In this document: in pieces, positions 1 through 12,600 of the stretch | Layout of the letters: every line of letters begins with the position of its first letter | How positions within the stretch are numbered: the first letter of the stretch is position 1 | Position numbers and translations under genes: made by a program | NCBI RefSeq assembly: GCF_009727055.1 | Contig: NC_052349.1 | Location: 34,652,134 to 34,716,133, forward strand | DNA length: 64,000 bases | Direction: 5' to 3' | Origin: Benincasa hispida | Lineage: Eukaryota; Streptophyta; Magnoliopsida; Cucurbitales; Cucurbitaceae | The notes under the pieces: model-generated | Told to the model about the DNA's origin: nothing | Seen by the model: only the letters and a program-made list of their open reading frames with translations | Database searches by the model: none

Positions 1-135
1 CACGACAAGATCATTCTTCAGTTCGGGAAGGTTGGTAAAGACATGTTCACGATGGACTATCGATATCCGCTGTCTGCTTTTCAGGCCTTTGCTATATGCT
101 TGAGCAGCTTTGATACCAAATTGGCTTGTGAATAA
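1..135 (+). CDS. Tubby-like F-box protein (TLP), C-terminal end, partial
   Basis: The window opens inside an exon; frame 1 reads 44 codons and stops at TAA (133-135). The peptide ends in [20 protein letters not shown] followed by DTKLACE, which is the signature end of plant tubby-like proteins: the last strand of the beta-barrel and the central hydrophobic helix of the tubby domain. The family usually has an N-terminal F-box and a tubby domain that binds phosphoinositides at the plasma membrane; only the last part of the tubby domain is present here, so the F-box is assumed, not seen. No intron falls in this piece. The gene continues upstream of the window. The family call is secure; the exact paralogue is not. 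Confidence 0.93.
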   Translation, partial: HDKIILQFGKVGKDMFTMDYRYPLSAFQAFAICLSSFDTKLACE

Positions 136-2465
136 AGAAAAGTATCCAAAGCTAATGCATATGATGAGCAGAAAAGAAAAAAAGTAACAACACCCCACTT
201 TTATGCCTCTTTTTTCCCCCCCTTTTTTCCACCCCCTTAACTTTTGGATTTCACTCTATTAGTTGTATTCCTCTTCTTGTCATTTCATGGTTAGGTTAGT
301 GAAATAGTTATTGTTGTGGCTATTGGTGTAAAAGTTAATTGTAACTGGGACATCTTCCCTCATAACAGCTCTTACATGTGCAACTTCAAAAACTTTGAAA
401 AGGAATGAAGGCAAAAAGCCCTTTTTACCCCTCTCCCTCCCTCTCTCTCTCTATATATATAAAGCATAGACAATAAAGTAAAAAAGAGAGAGAGTATTGG
501 TTTTTATGTTAAAAAGTTTGTGTAAAGTTGATATGATATGACTTCTTGAATCTTAAGAGATGCTTCTTGGATACAAGGTAAGTTTTTTATTATTTATTAT
601 AATTAATAGTTTTCTTTTTTCTTTTTTTTTTTTTTTTTTGAGATACTCATTTTAGGAGGATTTTCAAAAATTAAAAAAAAAAGTATTTACATAAAATAAC
701 AAAATTTAATCTTGAATTGGATTTGGAACTTGTGATTTGTGGAAAGGGTTGTTCAGAGAATATTCTTGAAAATACTTTTTTTTTTTTTTTTTACTTATTA
801 GAACAAAAGTTTGGGATAATTTTTTTCTGGAAGAACTGATCTTAATTATAAAATTATGAACAGTAATTTCAAACACAAAATAGTCTCTACTTTTACAAAT
901 CATTAAAGAAAGGCTCACTAAACAAATGTTTTTACAAAGTTCTCGAAAACAAGTGAACAGTGCCTAAAATTTAGTAGCTTTCCTCTAGCGAAGGACAAAA
1001 TTGTGCTAATCAATGCTTTTTTTTCTTTTAAATTATACAAAATATTGATTATGATTATCCTCCTGGACTTTCAATATTGCGTATAAATTTTAGGAAAAAT
1101 TTCACTTGTGTATTGATAGTGTTAAATTTATATTAATCCTCAGCCCTCCAAATTGTTTCAAATTAAAAAACAACATCACTAGTTTCTCTATTAAAATGAG
1201 GGCTAACTTACTTCATAATACAACTGATTCATGGTTGACAACGCTTAGTTTAGGAATTGCAACAATTTTAAACTAAGTTTTAGAAGATAGAGTTTTGATT
1301 GAAATGGCAGGAGAACCACATATCGTGATTAAAGTAATTCACCAGAAAAGAAATCTACAATCTTCTTTTACTACGAAAAATTAAACACTAGAAAAGTCAA
1401 ACACGTCTAGGATAGAAAAAATCTAGAAGAGTGGAGTCAATTGAAAGCGTTAGTTTGAAGGTTGAAGAAAAACAAAGAAATGGGAAAAAAAACTATGAAG
1501 AAACAATTGTCTCAATTTGTTTGGTAAAAAAAATACTTTTGGTCTCTAAACTATAATGAAAGTGACAATTTAGTCCAAAAATTTTAGTTGATAATAATTT
1601 AGTCTTTGTATTTTCAAATTTATAATAATTTAGTCTTTAAATATTAATAAGTAACAATTTAATCATTGTACTGCACAATTTGTAACGAATTAGCTTCTGT
1701 TGTGAAAAAGATTATTACGACTTAATGAAACTTCTACACATGTAAATCGATTAGTTGATCGGAAATCAATTTTTTTTTTTTTTTTTATAAATTATAAAGA
1801 CTAAGTTGTTAACAAAAGTTGACATTTAATGAGTGGAAGGAACTCAATTATTACTAAGATTAAAAGTACATAAACTAAAATTGTTACTATCCTTTATGTA
1901 ATGTCATTTTGAATGCGACTAAGATTTGCATTTGATATATTTTATAGTTCAAGGTCATCCATTTTCATCTTCATTTTAAATAGTTGTCTAAATCCAAAAA
2001 TTAAAGTTAAAAATAAAAATTTTAAAATGATAAAGAGTGTAATTGAAATGATAAGTGTACCACTATTTTAAATATTATTACTATCACATCATATTTTTCA
2101 TCTCCATTTCCACAAAAAAAAAAAAAAAAAAAAATTGTATGAATTGTTATTTTGAAACAAAATTAAAGCTTAAAATTAAAAGTTAAATATTGAAAGTTTA
2201 AGCATTATTGAAATTAGAATTTTTGTATGTTACATTCTTTTTCTTTAAAAAACTTTAATGACAAACATTTTTAAATTATTAGATTTGTGAACCTTAATAT
2301 TGGTATTTAACAGGAAAAAAAAACATGATTTTTTTGTGCAACAAACAATGACAAATTTCTGGTTCACCGAATGGAAGGTAATTGAGACACCACCAAATGG
2401 TTGGTTCAATAGAAAACATTAAGATTACTTATAATTTCAGCCCTCAAATTTAAAACGGTAAGCAA
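136..2465. other. 3' UTR of the tubby-like gene and gene-free spacer
   Basis: The first ~350 bases are probably the 3' UTR of the tubby-like gene and include a CT-rich run running into TATATATATA (430-462). The rest is AT-rich with homopolymer A and T tracts. At 1530-1900 there is a diffuse repeat with recurring AATTTAGTC and CAATTTAGTCC words, also seen near 5330-5400 and 23880-23930, typical of decayed dispersed repeats. No coding exon was recognised. Confidence 0.5.
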
Positions 2466-2570
2466 GCATAACTCAACGACAATTATTATGTACTATCTCC
2501 CTTTAGGTTAGAGGTTCAAATTCTTATACCTCTATTTGTTGTGCTAAAAAAATGTAGTGACCAAAATTTA
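2466..2570 (+). repeat. tRNA-like SINE candidate
   Basis: A polymerase III A-box-like stretch (GCATAACTCAACGACAATTA, 2466-2485) is followed about 27 bases later by a B-box-like AGGTTCAAATTC (2512-2523), the spacing of a tRNA-derived internal promoter. An A-rich stretch follows at 2545-2555. This arrangement fits the head of a tRNA-derived SINE. It cannot be a functional tRNA because no acceptor stem can be drawn. Similar A/B-box pairs occur at 57805 and 59999. Confidence 0.4.
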
Positions 2571-2612
2571 AATTTCAACACAGATTTAAAACGCAGTCAA
2601 ACAAAACAATCA

Positions 2613-3079
2613 AGGCCATGTTTACTCAGGAAAACATAATAAATCAATGGTAATCTAAAAAGTGGATCCCATTTGATTACGTTAGGTGTTGTTTACTTGT
2701 ATTTCGTACTCATACTGACATTTGGGGATCGTTTCCAAATCCGTAATAAAAAAACACAAACTAATTGATGAGAAAAGGATGTTCAATCCAATTGCATTTG
2801 AAAATTACATCAATATTGTTACCATTATCGTTACATTACAACATAAGAATTATGAATTTGTCACGTTTATCGTCATATTTACTATTATCGTTACCGTTTG
2901 ATCTTAAATGGTAACAACAACAACAACGATAATAGTAAATATGGCAAATTCATAATTATAAGTAATTGTGATAAAAAGCAATCTAATTATGTTTGCGATT
3001 GTAGTCCATTACCATTGGTCTATCAATGGAATCTCATTACAATTAACAAATTTTCATTATAAATTGGTAAACATGACCT
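2613..3079 (+). repeat. MITE-like element, copy 1 (~467 bp)
   Basis: The ends are imperfect inverted repeats: AGGCCATGTTTAC at the left and GTAAACATGACCT at the right, 12 of 13 positions matching when one is reverse-complemented. The interior is AT-rich, has repeated ATAACGATAATAG-like words and no ORF. A second copy of the same length lies at 20867-21332 in the opposite orientation. No clear target duplication was seen, so the superfamily stays open. Confidence 0.6.
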
Positions 3080-3536
3080 AAATGGTTCAACTCAAAATCA
3101 ATTCAATCAACTCATGAACGAATGAGTTAGCTTCAAGATCAACACTTGGAATGTAAATGGATCAAAAATCAACTAAACATTGAAATTGATCAAACAAAGA
3201 GGACAAGTGAAGAAATACAAACTTCCCAAAATATAAAAGAATAAAGTTTTCTGATTCTCACCATTCCTTTTTGTTTTTAATAATAAGAATCAGAAAAAAG
3301 CATTGCTTTTGAATGACTCATTCCATGTGAAGTACTGAACAGAAGGATTGCTTGTTACTTTTAAACACACCTAATTGTTCTCTTTTTTTCCTTTTTTCTT
3401 TTTTTTGTGTACATTTTTTTTCTTTTTCTCCCCAATCATTCCAATCTCTGTTGAGTATAAAATGGCAGAGATAGAGAGTGAAGAAGAAGAAGAAGAAGAA
3501 ACCAGTTAGAATAGAAAAAGAAGTGGGGGCAAAGAA

Positions 3537-6500
3537 TCATAAACTGAACCCATCAAATCCACATTGCTTGGAACTCAGAGACTGATTCCTTGGACTTATC
3601 ACTATTGAGCAATCCACCGACACCTGTCAATCATCGATATTTTTTCAATTTCGTCGTCGTTGTCATCAACAAAACAACAATATTTCGCTACGCACTAATT
3701 AGTAAGAGCTCACATCGAATTTCTTATATAGTTGACTTTCAATTAGGAATAGCATTGTCAAAACAACAACATCTAAGTATGGATCGTATTCGCTAGAGAT
3801 AATACATGATATGCCTCAAGCATTTATCATATAAGAGTAATAGATGATGGCATAGTTTGGTTATCTTTAGAAATCTTTTTCTAAGAGTTATAAATCAATA
3901 ACAAAAAATAGAAGCATGTTACAATAGTGTGTGAAATGATTAATATGTCAAGTCATGAATATATTTAACATGTTATTTATAGGTTTAAATTTCTTTTAAA
4001 CATTTACTTTGGTTCTTTCTTGGTCTCTGAACCTTCAAAAGGTCAGTTCCAAGTATTCAACTTTCATACTGTAATTTTACTCTTCTTCAATGTTAGTTCA
4101 TGTATTTTTTAAATTAATCTTCAATTTAGACCCTATTATTAATTTATTGTTAGTTTTCTCAAAAAAAATTTATTATCTATTAACATTTTCACTATAAATT
4201 TGAAAGCATATTCACACATATTGCATTTTCTTGTATGAAAATTATTATTCAACCTATTTAGATAGAAATATTAAATTCAAGATTTAACAAATTGCAAATA
4301 CTAAAATTGGATACTTGAAATTTAGGCTAAAATTGAAAAACAAAGATCCCGTTTGGTAATCATTTGATTTTTTATTTTTGTTTTTGAAAAATAAGCTTAT
4401 TTTATCCACATTTCTTACAATAATTTACATATTTCTTAAGTACAATGGTTGAATTCTTAGCCATATTCAAACAAAAACAACTTAGTTCTCAAAATTTAAC
4501 TTGATTTTTTAAACCAATGATGAAAAGTAGATAACAAATGAAGAAATTTGGAGGTAAAAATAGTATCTATAGATTTAATTATCAAATACAAAAATAAAAT
4601 AATTAATAAATGAGATCTAAAATGATATTTTAACCATTATTATATTACGTAGATGAATAGGGACAACACATGGTGGATGAAAGGATAAAGCAGTTTTGAA
4701 TAAACTATAAATGTGAAAGTACTAAAAAAAAAGAAAGAAAAAAGCCTATAAATGTGAAAGGGTTGAAAACAAAAGTAGTTTTGTTCGGTCGGTATGGCCC
4801 ACCAATTTGGCGCCTCCCTGAATGACCGCGTAAAAGTAAAGCAATTAAGCGACACCGTTTCCTTGAACAACGGTTTCTCGATGTTTTTTTCTCTCGACTT
4901 TTCAACCCTTTTTTTTTCTCTTTTTAATTTTAATTACTCTTCGGCTCCAATTTTCCTTTTCTACTTTTCAGTGTAATTTCATTTTTCTTAATTATGATCT
5001 TTTACATCCTTCCAGTTCCATTATAGTTTATTATTAATTTTTTAATATGATTATTTGGTGATTGTTATTTTTGCAATTTTTTATTTATAAAAACAAGAAA
5101 AGCATCCTCCAAACAATTATTTTCCTTTTTCCTTTTTGGAAAAATATACCATAATTATTTCTCTTCTTCTTGTGTTTGCATTTTTTTTGGGATTGAGAAT
5201 TATTTTGGACTTCAGGGTTGGCCTATATATTGACTTTTGTACTTACTTTTGTTTTCTTATGTGTTTTTCCTGGTTGGTCTGTTATCCTAATTAAAGTTTG
5301 AAACTATTTGGATCATATATATTATAAAATAGAAGTAACAATTTAGTCGCACTCTAAACGTACTCACTCACTTTTAATTCTATAACAATTTAATCATTTT
5401 TCTAATATTATATATATATATATATATAATATTAGAAAGTTTGAACCAATAAATAATTTTTTTTAAAGAAAAACTAATAAATAAGTTGTTACAAACTATA
5501 ATTTATGGTCTAAATTTTTACTTTAAAAATCATTTTTAATTATTTGAACAAGCACTTATAAAACTACCTTTTTCTATTTTTTTAAGTTAAAACTTTTATT
5601 GGAGAGTATGTAGTTTTGAAATCTTCATATCAACTTTTGTTGGGATTAATTTACAGATTTTCCATAGATTTCAATTAATTTTCATTTCTATTTTTATCTC
5701 TATATTTTCTAATATTCTAATTCAAATATAGACTTATGAATTATATAATTTCCTTTTCTTAATACTTTTAATTGAAATTTAACTGCATTTTCAACACTTG
5801 TATATAACCTTCGACAAATATTTTATTAAAAACACATCTAATGAACAAAAAGATGGGTCAATCTAAGTTTTATATATATATAAAAAGGTATTTCAACTAA
5901 CACGAAGTTTATACTATCAATATAAGATCAGAGATTCAATTATCTTGAGATGAAATTTTTTTTAAAAAAAAATCTTAAATAAATCGTGAAAAATTAATAA
6001 AACTAGGTACTACACGAAATACTAATAATTTAAAGCAATAAATTGATTATTTCCCCTATAAATTCTTCATTTTAGAGTTTGGTAACCATTTTATTTTTTG
6101 TTTTTGTTTTTGAAAATTAAGTATAATTCTTCCTATTTTTTATAATTATTTGCATATTTACCAAGTACGATAGCTAAACCCTTAGTCAAATTCTAAAAAT
6201 AAAAACAAATTTTTAAAAGTTATTTTTTTAGTTTTTAAATTTTAGTTTGATTTTTTAAAATATTGATAAAAAATAGATAATTAAGAAAGAAATGAAGAGG
6301 TGGAAGTAATATCTATAAATTTAATTTTCAAAAACAAAAAATTGAATGATTACCGAATAAAACCGAGACCTTTTGTTTTGTGGGTCTATTTCTTTTTTCG
6401 TGGCAATTGAGCTAGTTTCGTCTAATTCTTATACACACATTTATTCTTTTATTATTTTGTCCAAGAATATATTCATTCATTACAAAGAATCTAAAATCTA

Positions 6501-7498
6501 TCAATCAATTATCTAAAAATGTGAAGTACGTGCTCCATAATATTCAAAAGCGAATAAAATTTAGGGGGAAAATAAAATTTCAAAGCAGGGTGAAAATGGT
6601 AATTAAGAAAGAAAAGAAAAAAGAAAGAACAGACCTGGACGCCGGGCGAATCAAAGTCCAAGACGCGGATCCTGGCGCCAACTTCCCCCAAAACCCTCAG
6701 TTCCACTCGATCGTTTAACGAAGCGTCTCTGATCAGATCGGCGGCGTCCGCCTGAAGCAAATTCACTCGATCCACCGCGATCGTCGCCTCCACTTCTCTC
6801 TGACTGTGTGCCTCTTGGTAAAATCCAGGAACTATCGCTTTCCCTAACGGAATCCCTCGGTACATCACTGTAAACCTCGAATTACCGTATTTGATTCCGA
6901 CTTTGTTCGGATTCACCGCCGTGAACAGCAATCGAATGTTGAGTGATAACGATGCGGAGGTCGTCGCCGTTGTCGCGGAGGTCGTCGCCGTTGTCGCGGC
7001 GGTCTCGGCGTCGGAGGAAGACAATGAGAAGAGATTTGGAGCGGTTATCCCCATGTATTGAACGCCGACTCGTTGGAGATCGAACTGAGGCTTTTTAGGT
7101 TTGACAGCGAGGAGAATGACAAGGACGATGGCGAGAGCGAGGAGAGCAATGAAGGAGAAGAGGAGACAGAGGCAACAGCAGCAGCCTCGGAAGGAAGCTG
7201 ATGAGGAAGATGACGACGATGCGGTGCCGTAACCAAAATGTTGCCGACGAGAGGTAGGCGGTGAAGGCGGAGACGACGGAGAGGGATAGCGAGTGTTGTG
7301 AGCGTCGGAATTTGACCTGGACGGTGGGAATGGAGGAGGAGAACGGTGAGTGTTGTGGACATTGAAGGGAGCTCTTGAAGGTGGAGGTGGGAGAGGACGG
7401 TGGTGGTTGTCGTTGTCGGCTCTTCTTGACGGTGGCGGTGGAAGAGGACGTTGCGTGTTGCGAGGGTTCACATGAGGCCGTGACGTCATTTCCTCCAT
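3537..7498 (-). CDS. LEA2 / NDR1-HIN1-like (NHL) membrane protein
   Basis: Coding join: 7498..6635 (288 codons) and 3623..3537 (28 codons plus TGA), 316 residues. Exon 1 ends GGCGTCCAG then GT; exon 2 begins GTGTCGGTGGATTGC after TTGACAG; phase 0. Residues 1-100 are proline- and arginine-rich with RPLPPPPSR repeats, then a GCCCC cluster (105-109), a single membrane helix (about 110-132) and KPKKPQFD. Residues ~133-316 form the LEA2 beta-sandwich, with NPNK at 196-199 and the family ending QCGFDGFSL. Members anchor in the plasma membrane and act in stress or pathogen responses, often without known biochemistry. Odd points: the intron is about 3 kb and holds two MITEs, and an Ala/Thr-rich insert (residues 165-182) comes from a 21-bp tandem repeat. 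The start is the first ATG of the long open frame. Confidence 0.9.
4345..4618. repeat. MITE family 2, copy 1, inside the LEA2 intron
   Basis: It starts GATCCCGTTTGGTAAT and ends near ATAAATGAGATCT, which is a degenerate reverse complement of the start. The interior shares the order of motifs TTTTTGTTTTTGAAAA, TTCTTAGCCATATT, GTAGATAACA and TATCTATAGATTTAATT with the copies at 6072 and 61765. Non-coding. Confidence 0.6.
5401..5436. repeat. Perfect 36-bp AT palindrome in the LEA2 intron
   Basis: TCTAATATTA followed by alternating TA and closing TAATATTAGA reads identically on both strands over 36 bases. Such (TA)n palindromes can extrude as cruciforms and vary in length. It lies within the intron. 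Confidence 0.85.
6072..6370. repeat. MITE family 2, copy 2, inside the LEA2 intron
   Basis: It starts AGTTTGGTAACCATT and ends AATGATTACCGAATAAAACCGAGACC-like (6345-6370), an imperfect inverted repeat of the start. The interior follows the same motif order as the copies at 4345 and 61765. It ends about 265 bases from the exon 1 donor on the intron side. Confidence 0.6.
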
Positions 7499-9699
7499 TA
7501 TCGATTCTCTCTGGTTTCTTCTTCTTTCAGTGAATCCTTTACTCTTTTTTTTTTTCCTTTTCTTTTTTTAAGTGAGAATTACAATAGACACTGTGTGTGG
7601 GCTTCGGCTACTTTGCTTAATACTTAACTAAAGCCACACTCGCACTGTGTCTAAAGTAAAAGTTTCTGACCCTCCTCTTCTCTATTTTCCCCCTTTTTCT
7701 TTTTCTTTTTTTCTCAATATCTTTTTATTCATTATTATATTTGAGAATATTTCACTTTCACCTAGTCAGGTTAAACTTCATGATTGCATGCTCAAGTTAA
7801 ATTTTCAAATTTTGGTTTTTACAATTTTGTTTTTGTTTGAATTTTCAATATTCGTTTTGTATTGCTGGGAATCATGATATAGGTTTTCATACGGAGTTTA
7901 AATGTATGACGTTAACAAAAATGTCTATAAAAAAAGTCAAATTATTTATAGAAATAGCAAAAAAAAAAAAAAAATACAAATAAGCATGGATCGATTTCTA
8001 TCGACATATTAAAGATAATAAACTTCTATGAGTCTCTATCTTCTCTATCAAAGAGATTAAATTTTACTATTTTGTATAAATAATTTTTCTTATTTTTCTA
8101 TTTTTAAAAATCTAACAAAAATTTATGAAAATTGTATAAACAAACATTCAAAGAAAAAATATTTAGTTTAATAAATAAATATTTTCACGGTTATTATTTA
8201 TACCACATCAAAAAACATATAATGAAAATGGACAGTTGAAAATATAGATATTAGATCCAAAATATTGATCATGGCACTTCAATTTTTTTTAAATGGTGTT
8301 ATACACTTGGTTATTATTCTTAAAAATACTACAAATTACAATTACCTAATGAAAATACCAATTCACGGGTGAATAAAGATAGAAATGTTGGACATATGAA
8401 ATTTAATACATGCCTAATCCTGAAATAAGAGCTTGATTTTTTAGAACGTTATGAAGCACTCCCATTTTTGTGGTTTAATTTGCCACCCAGCAATTTAATA
8501 TACACAATTGTTAAAATAATTCTTTTTATTATTATTATTTTTTTTTAATTTTCATAATCTTTTTAAAATTTTATATTATTTTTTTCAAATCTCATTTATT
8601 GAAAAATAATAATAATTCACGAAGCCATCTCTGATTTACAACCATTTTTTAAAATATTAAAACCAAAACAACACAATATAATACATCAAACAATTTCCAT
8701 AATTAGAAGTACTAAATACAAAATAAATGTAATCCTGAATAAGATTTAGCCAAATTAAAAGATAAGTTTGAGATAACTTTAAAAAGAACGCAATTTTTTA
8801 TATATATATTTTTTAAAATTTTAACAAACACAATTCCTTTAGTAATCTAATTGGAAAGGACGATAATATTACATCTCCCCTAAAACTTTTGATTCAGTTT
8901 TCCCCAAAATCAAGAGTCTAAATGCTCAATTTGTCATATCAGCCAAACATCAATTGAATAACTTAATTGTAATTCAAATGATTTCCATTCTTATTTAAAA
9001 ATCACTCTATTTGAAGAGAATCCTCTACCTTAATCCTGTTACGAAACATCGAAATTGGCGCCTTATCAACAAGCTCATTTTAGCTTAAGAACATACTCTT
9101 CCTAAAAACATAAAATCAAACAAGGCATCAAACATGTAATTTTTGTCATTTGGTAATATTGAATCTATAATAAATAGACCAATTTGTCAACTATTAATAG
9201 ACCATTTACTCGCATATTAGTAATAGATAAATACAAATTGTCTTGTGAGATTAATTGAAGTGTGCATAAGCTGACCCACCAAACACTCAAAATAAAAAGA
9301 TAAATATGAATAAAATACCCCTAAAACACCCTTTAAAAATTACCATGTAACAGAATGGAATAAAGAAAATTTCATTATGTCAATCAAAAGAAAAGGTCGA
9401 TTAATATTCAATAGAAAAGAAATGGCAACATAAGTACGTTTCTGATGTCATGACTCGAAAGAAGTTGAGATATTTTTACAAGTCATGCCTCGAACAAACT
9501 TGGTGACTAAGCATCTACCAATTCTATGAAGGCTGTGAAAAAGTAGAATGAAAAAGAGTGTGTGGAACCCCATTGGTGCCATTTAAAAAACACAAACAAT
9601 AATTTTAAAAAGCAAGAAGAATAAAACTAGTAAGACAAAGAAAGGACAGATACAAACACATAGGACTACTACGTGAAATCAAATAGGTACTTACAGCTT
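7499..9699. other. LEA2 promoter/5' UTR and spacer
   Basis: Immediately upstream of the LEA2 ATG (on the minus strand) lies a CT/GA-rich leader (7500-7570), then a moderately GC-rich stretch (7580-7660) that probably holds the transcription start. From 7680 to 9650 the sequence is AT-rich with TCTATC-type words (7990-8060) and poly-A/T tracts; I see no exon. The last ~50 bases before 9700 are probably the 3' UTR of the pinin-like gene. Confidence 0.45.
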
Positions 9700-12600
9700 C
9701 TACTGCACAGTATTATCAGCTTTTGGACTTGCAACATCAGCTTCGGGTTTTGCTGTTTCCTCGCCCCTACGCCCATTATCTTCAACACCAAGTACGTCAT
9801 CTATCATGTCATCCTCTCCAACGTTAATATCTTCCACGTCATCCTCGTCCTCGTTGTTGCTACCACCAGGGATATTCCTTTTCTTTGGACCATGCTCAAG
9901 TCTATGGGTGTCCAATTCTTTGTCCATGGTTTCCTGCAAATTCGATACATCGTTATTTCCTTTTCTTGCCCTCCTGGCATTTTGCCACCTCTCCAAGTCC
10001 TTCTCAACATTTGCAATATACTGTTCTCCTATCTGTTTCTGATACTCGGACAACTCTTCCCTTCTGGAGGTTTTCCACTCCATAAAAGCCTGAAATGCAT
10101 TTTTGTTATAAAATGAGTGAATGGGCAAATACTTATGATATCAATATGTAAATAAACTATCCCGCTCAATGGCATCATCGAGATGCAACCCCCCACCCAC
10201 AAAAGAAAAACCAACTTCACCTTTAGTGATGTTTTATTTTATATATCTGTGTGTGTGTCCCAATCCCCATTCTCTCAGTAACAAACGGGACTCAACTATA
10301 TTCCGAGTCAAACAATTACATCAAACAACATCTCCCAATTTGATTAAAAGGGTACATTAAGTTCAAACTAAACGAACTTGGCCCTTGGAGCGGAATACTC
10401 GAATAGTATTAGGATCTCATAGGTTAAGGCAGTTGATTTGCAGAAGATCTCAAAGCAAAATTGCCTTTTCAAGGAAAATATCAAACTAGGCACTAACCTC
10501 GTCTCTTCGCTGCTCGGCCAAGGTTGCATCCTCGTCCAATGGTTTATTTGGCAAATAATAAATTGAAGGTTCAGTCTTTGTCCTGGAAAACACAAACTTC
10601 GTGAAAAAGTACCCTCAAAACTCAAAATGGAATTCTATTACTAAAAATAAAAATAAAAAAAAAAAAAAATATTAAAAAAAGCCTTCAAATGCAATTTAAG
10701 TTCCAGCATAAAAGGAAACATCTACTAGTAAGGTTAGTATTCTTTAATCTTTTTTAATCAAAACCCATGAATTTAGTTCAGCACTATTCATGAACAGAAA
10801 CTTATCTTTGTCTCAATAAAATGTGAATATGGACACTTTTGGACCAAAATTAAAAATAACCTGCATAAATAGGAAAGCGAGATCAATGATATAGCTTGGT
10901 AATCTCAGAAGTGACATCAGTGAATGCTTTCATGAAAATTAAACACGACCAGACCTTATAAAATTGCAAAGTTTCTTATGATGCTCGCTCCATCGAAGAA
11001 AAAGTAATTCCAACTTCTTTTCTTCTGCCTTGGCAGCCACGCGAGCTCTGAGCATCTAAAGAAGTGGAAGATAGAAGTGGTTAAAAAAAACAATAATTAT
11101 AGATTCAAACCTCATAGATATTTATCTAATTTAGCCTTTCATTAAATTACAGACCAGATCTCTCTTTCGTTTCTCTGCAATTTGTTCACGCTCTTGTTGC
11201 CTCAATCTTTCGCTTTCCTCTCGTGCCCTTTGCTCAGCCTTTCAAAAGTTATCAAAAGGGGAAATCAGCTTCAAACATGCTAGGAAGTTAAATTTTTAAA
11301 AAGGACATACAATAACTCACTCTTTGTAAGGAATCCGATCTTCTCATAAAAGCTTCCGTTCCTGAGAGTTGCTTGTCTTCCTTCCTGAATTTCTGAAGAT
11401 ATATAAAAATACCCCCCACCCCCCCCCCCCCCCAAAAAAAAAAAAAAAAAAAGCAAATTATGACGGACACAGTTATTGAAACTAGGCTAATGACGGACAA
11501 TTATGATATAGCAGCTCTTCGGGAAAGATGGTTTTGAGCAACATCTTCATGAATAGAGAACCCACACAAACAGGATAAAACTTAAAGACCTACAATAATC
11601 AATGTATTGTAGTTTATTCATGATTTCTGGCCAGGTAACACAATACTTTAAATGTACATGCATCTACCTTTTTTTTTCCTTTCTTTTGGGGAATGGAAAC
11701 AAGACATTTCATTGATGTAATGAAAAGAGATTAACGCCCAAAGTACAACAGAACATGTACATGCATCTACTTAAGGACCTAATCAACATAAAATCTAGAT
11801 TTACAGCTTAAATTTTATTTATTTATTTATAATTATTATTATTAGTCGATAAGAAACAAATTTCATTAATGTATGAAATTACAAAAGATGGGCAAGAAAC
11901 CCTATCCAATGGAGTTACAAAAGACTTCTCCAATTGGGCAAAAGAGATGTATGATCATATGAATTGAAAAAGGATGTAGCTTAAAATTTATTTTCTCTAG
12001 CCTATCCTCAACATTTCAAGTTCTTCGTGCATTGCATTCACTTGCTCATCCAGAAATATCTATTTATCTTGTCCGTAGATTGATGGATTGCATGCATCTA
12101 CTTCCCTTTTGGAATATTTTCACCAATATGAGTAAATGCTCGATGGCGGGGACAAATTTGTTAATTAAAAGATTGGAAACATAAAAGATACATTTTCTAC
12201 CCTTTTCTCTCGAGTGCAAAGATTAGAGAATTGAAGCTGGAAAAATGGTGCAACACATGACAAATTTAACCCAATCAATCATTTTACACATACCTCTAAC
12301 GTTCCCAAAAGCTGACCCAGCATTCTCTTGTTCCTGCTAACTAAGCTAGGATCCTCATTCTTAGGCAATATCCTTGGAACATTTTCTGCTGCTGGAACTT
12401 CAAAATCCTGATATAAATTATAAAACAGAGCTTTGAGACTTCCTGCTGTGGGGCATCAAACCAAAGCATTGTCTAGATGATTAAAAGACAGTATATATGG
12501 AAATTACCATCCTGGCTCCTCTTCTATTCCCATCCAATCTAAATGAACCACTCTGCCGTAAATGATTTTGTTTCACATCGTTCTGGAAGGCTGTATCACT

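Noticed and set aside
2466..2570. True tRNA gene
   Set aside because: A and B boxes are present but no acceptor or anticodon stem can be formed.
5401..5436. Transcription terminator
   Set aside because: A pure AT palindrome in an intron; rho-type terminators do not apply to this genome.
9673..10116. Open frame on the + strand opposite the last pinin exon
   Set aside because: It is the antisense of the acidic, conserved pinin C-terminus; no family similarity on this strand.
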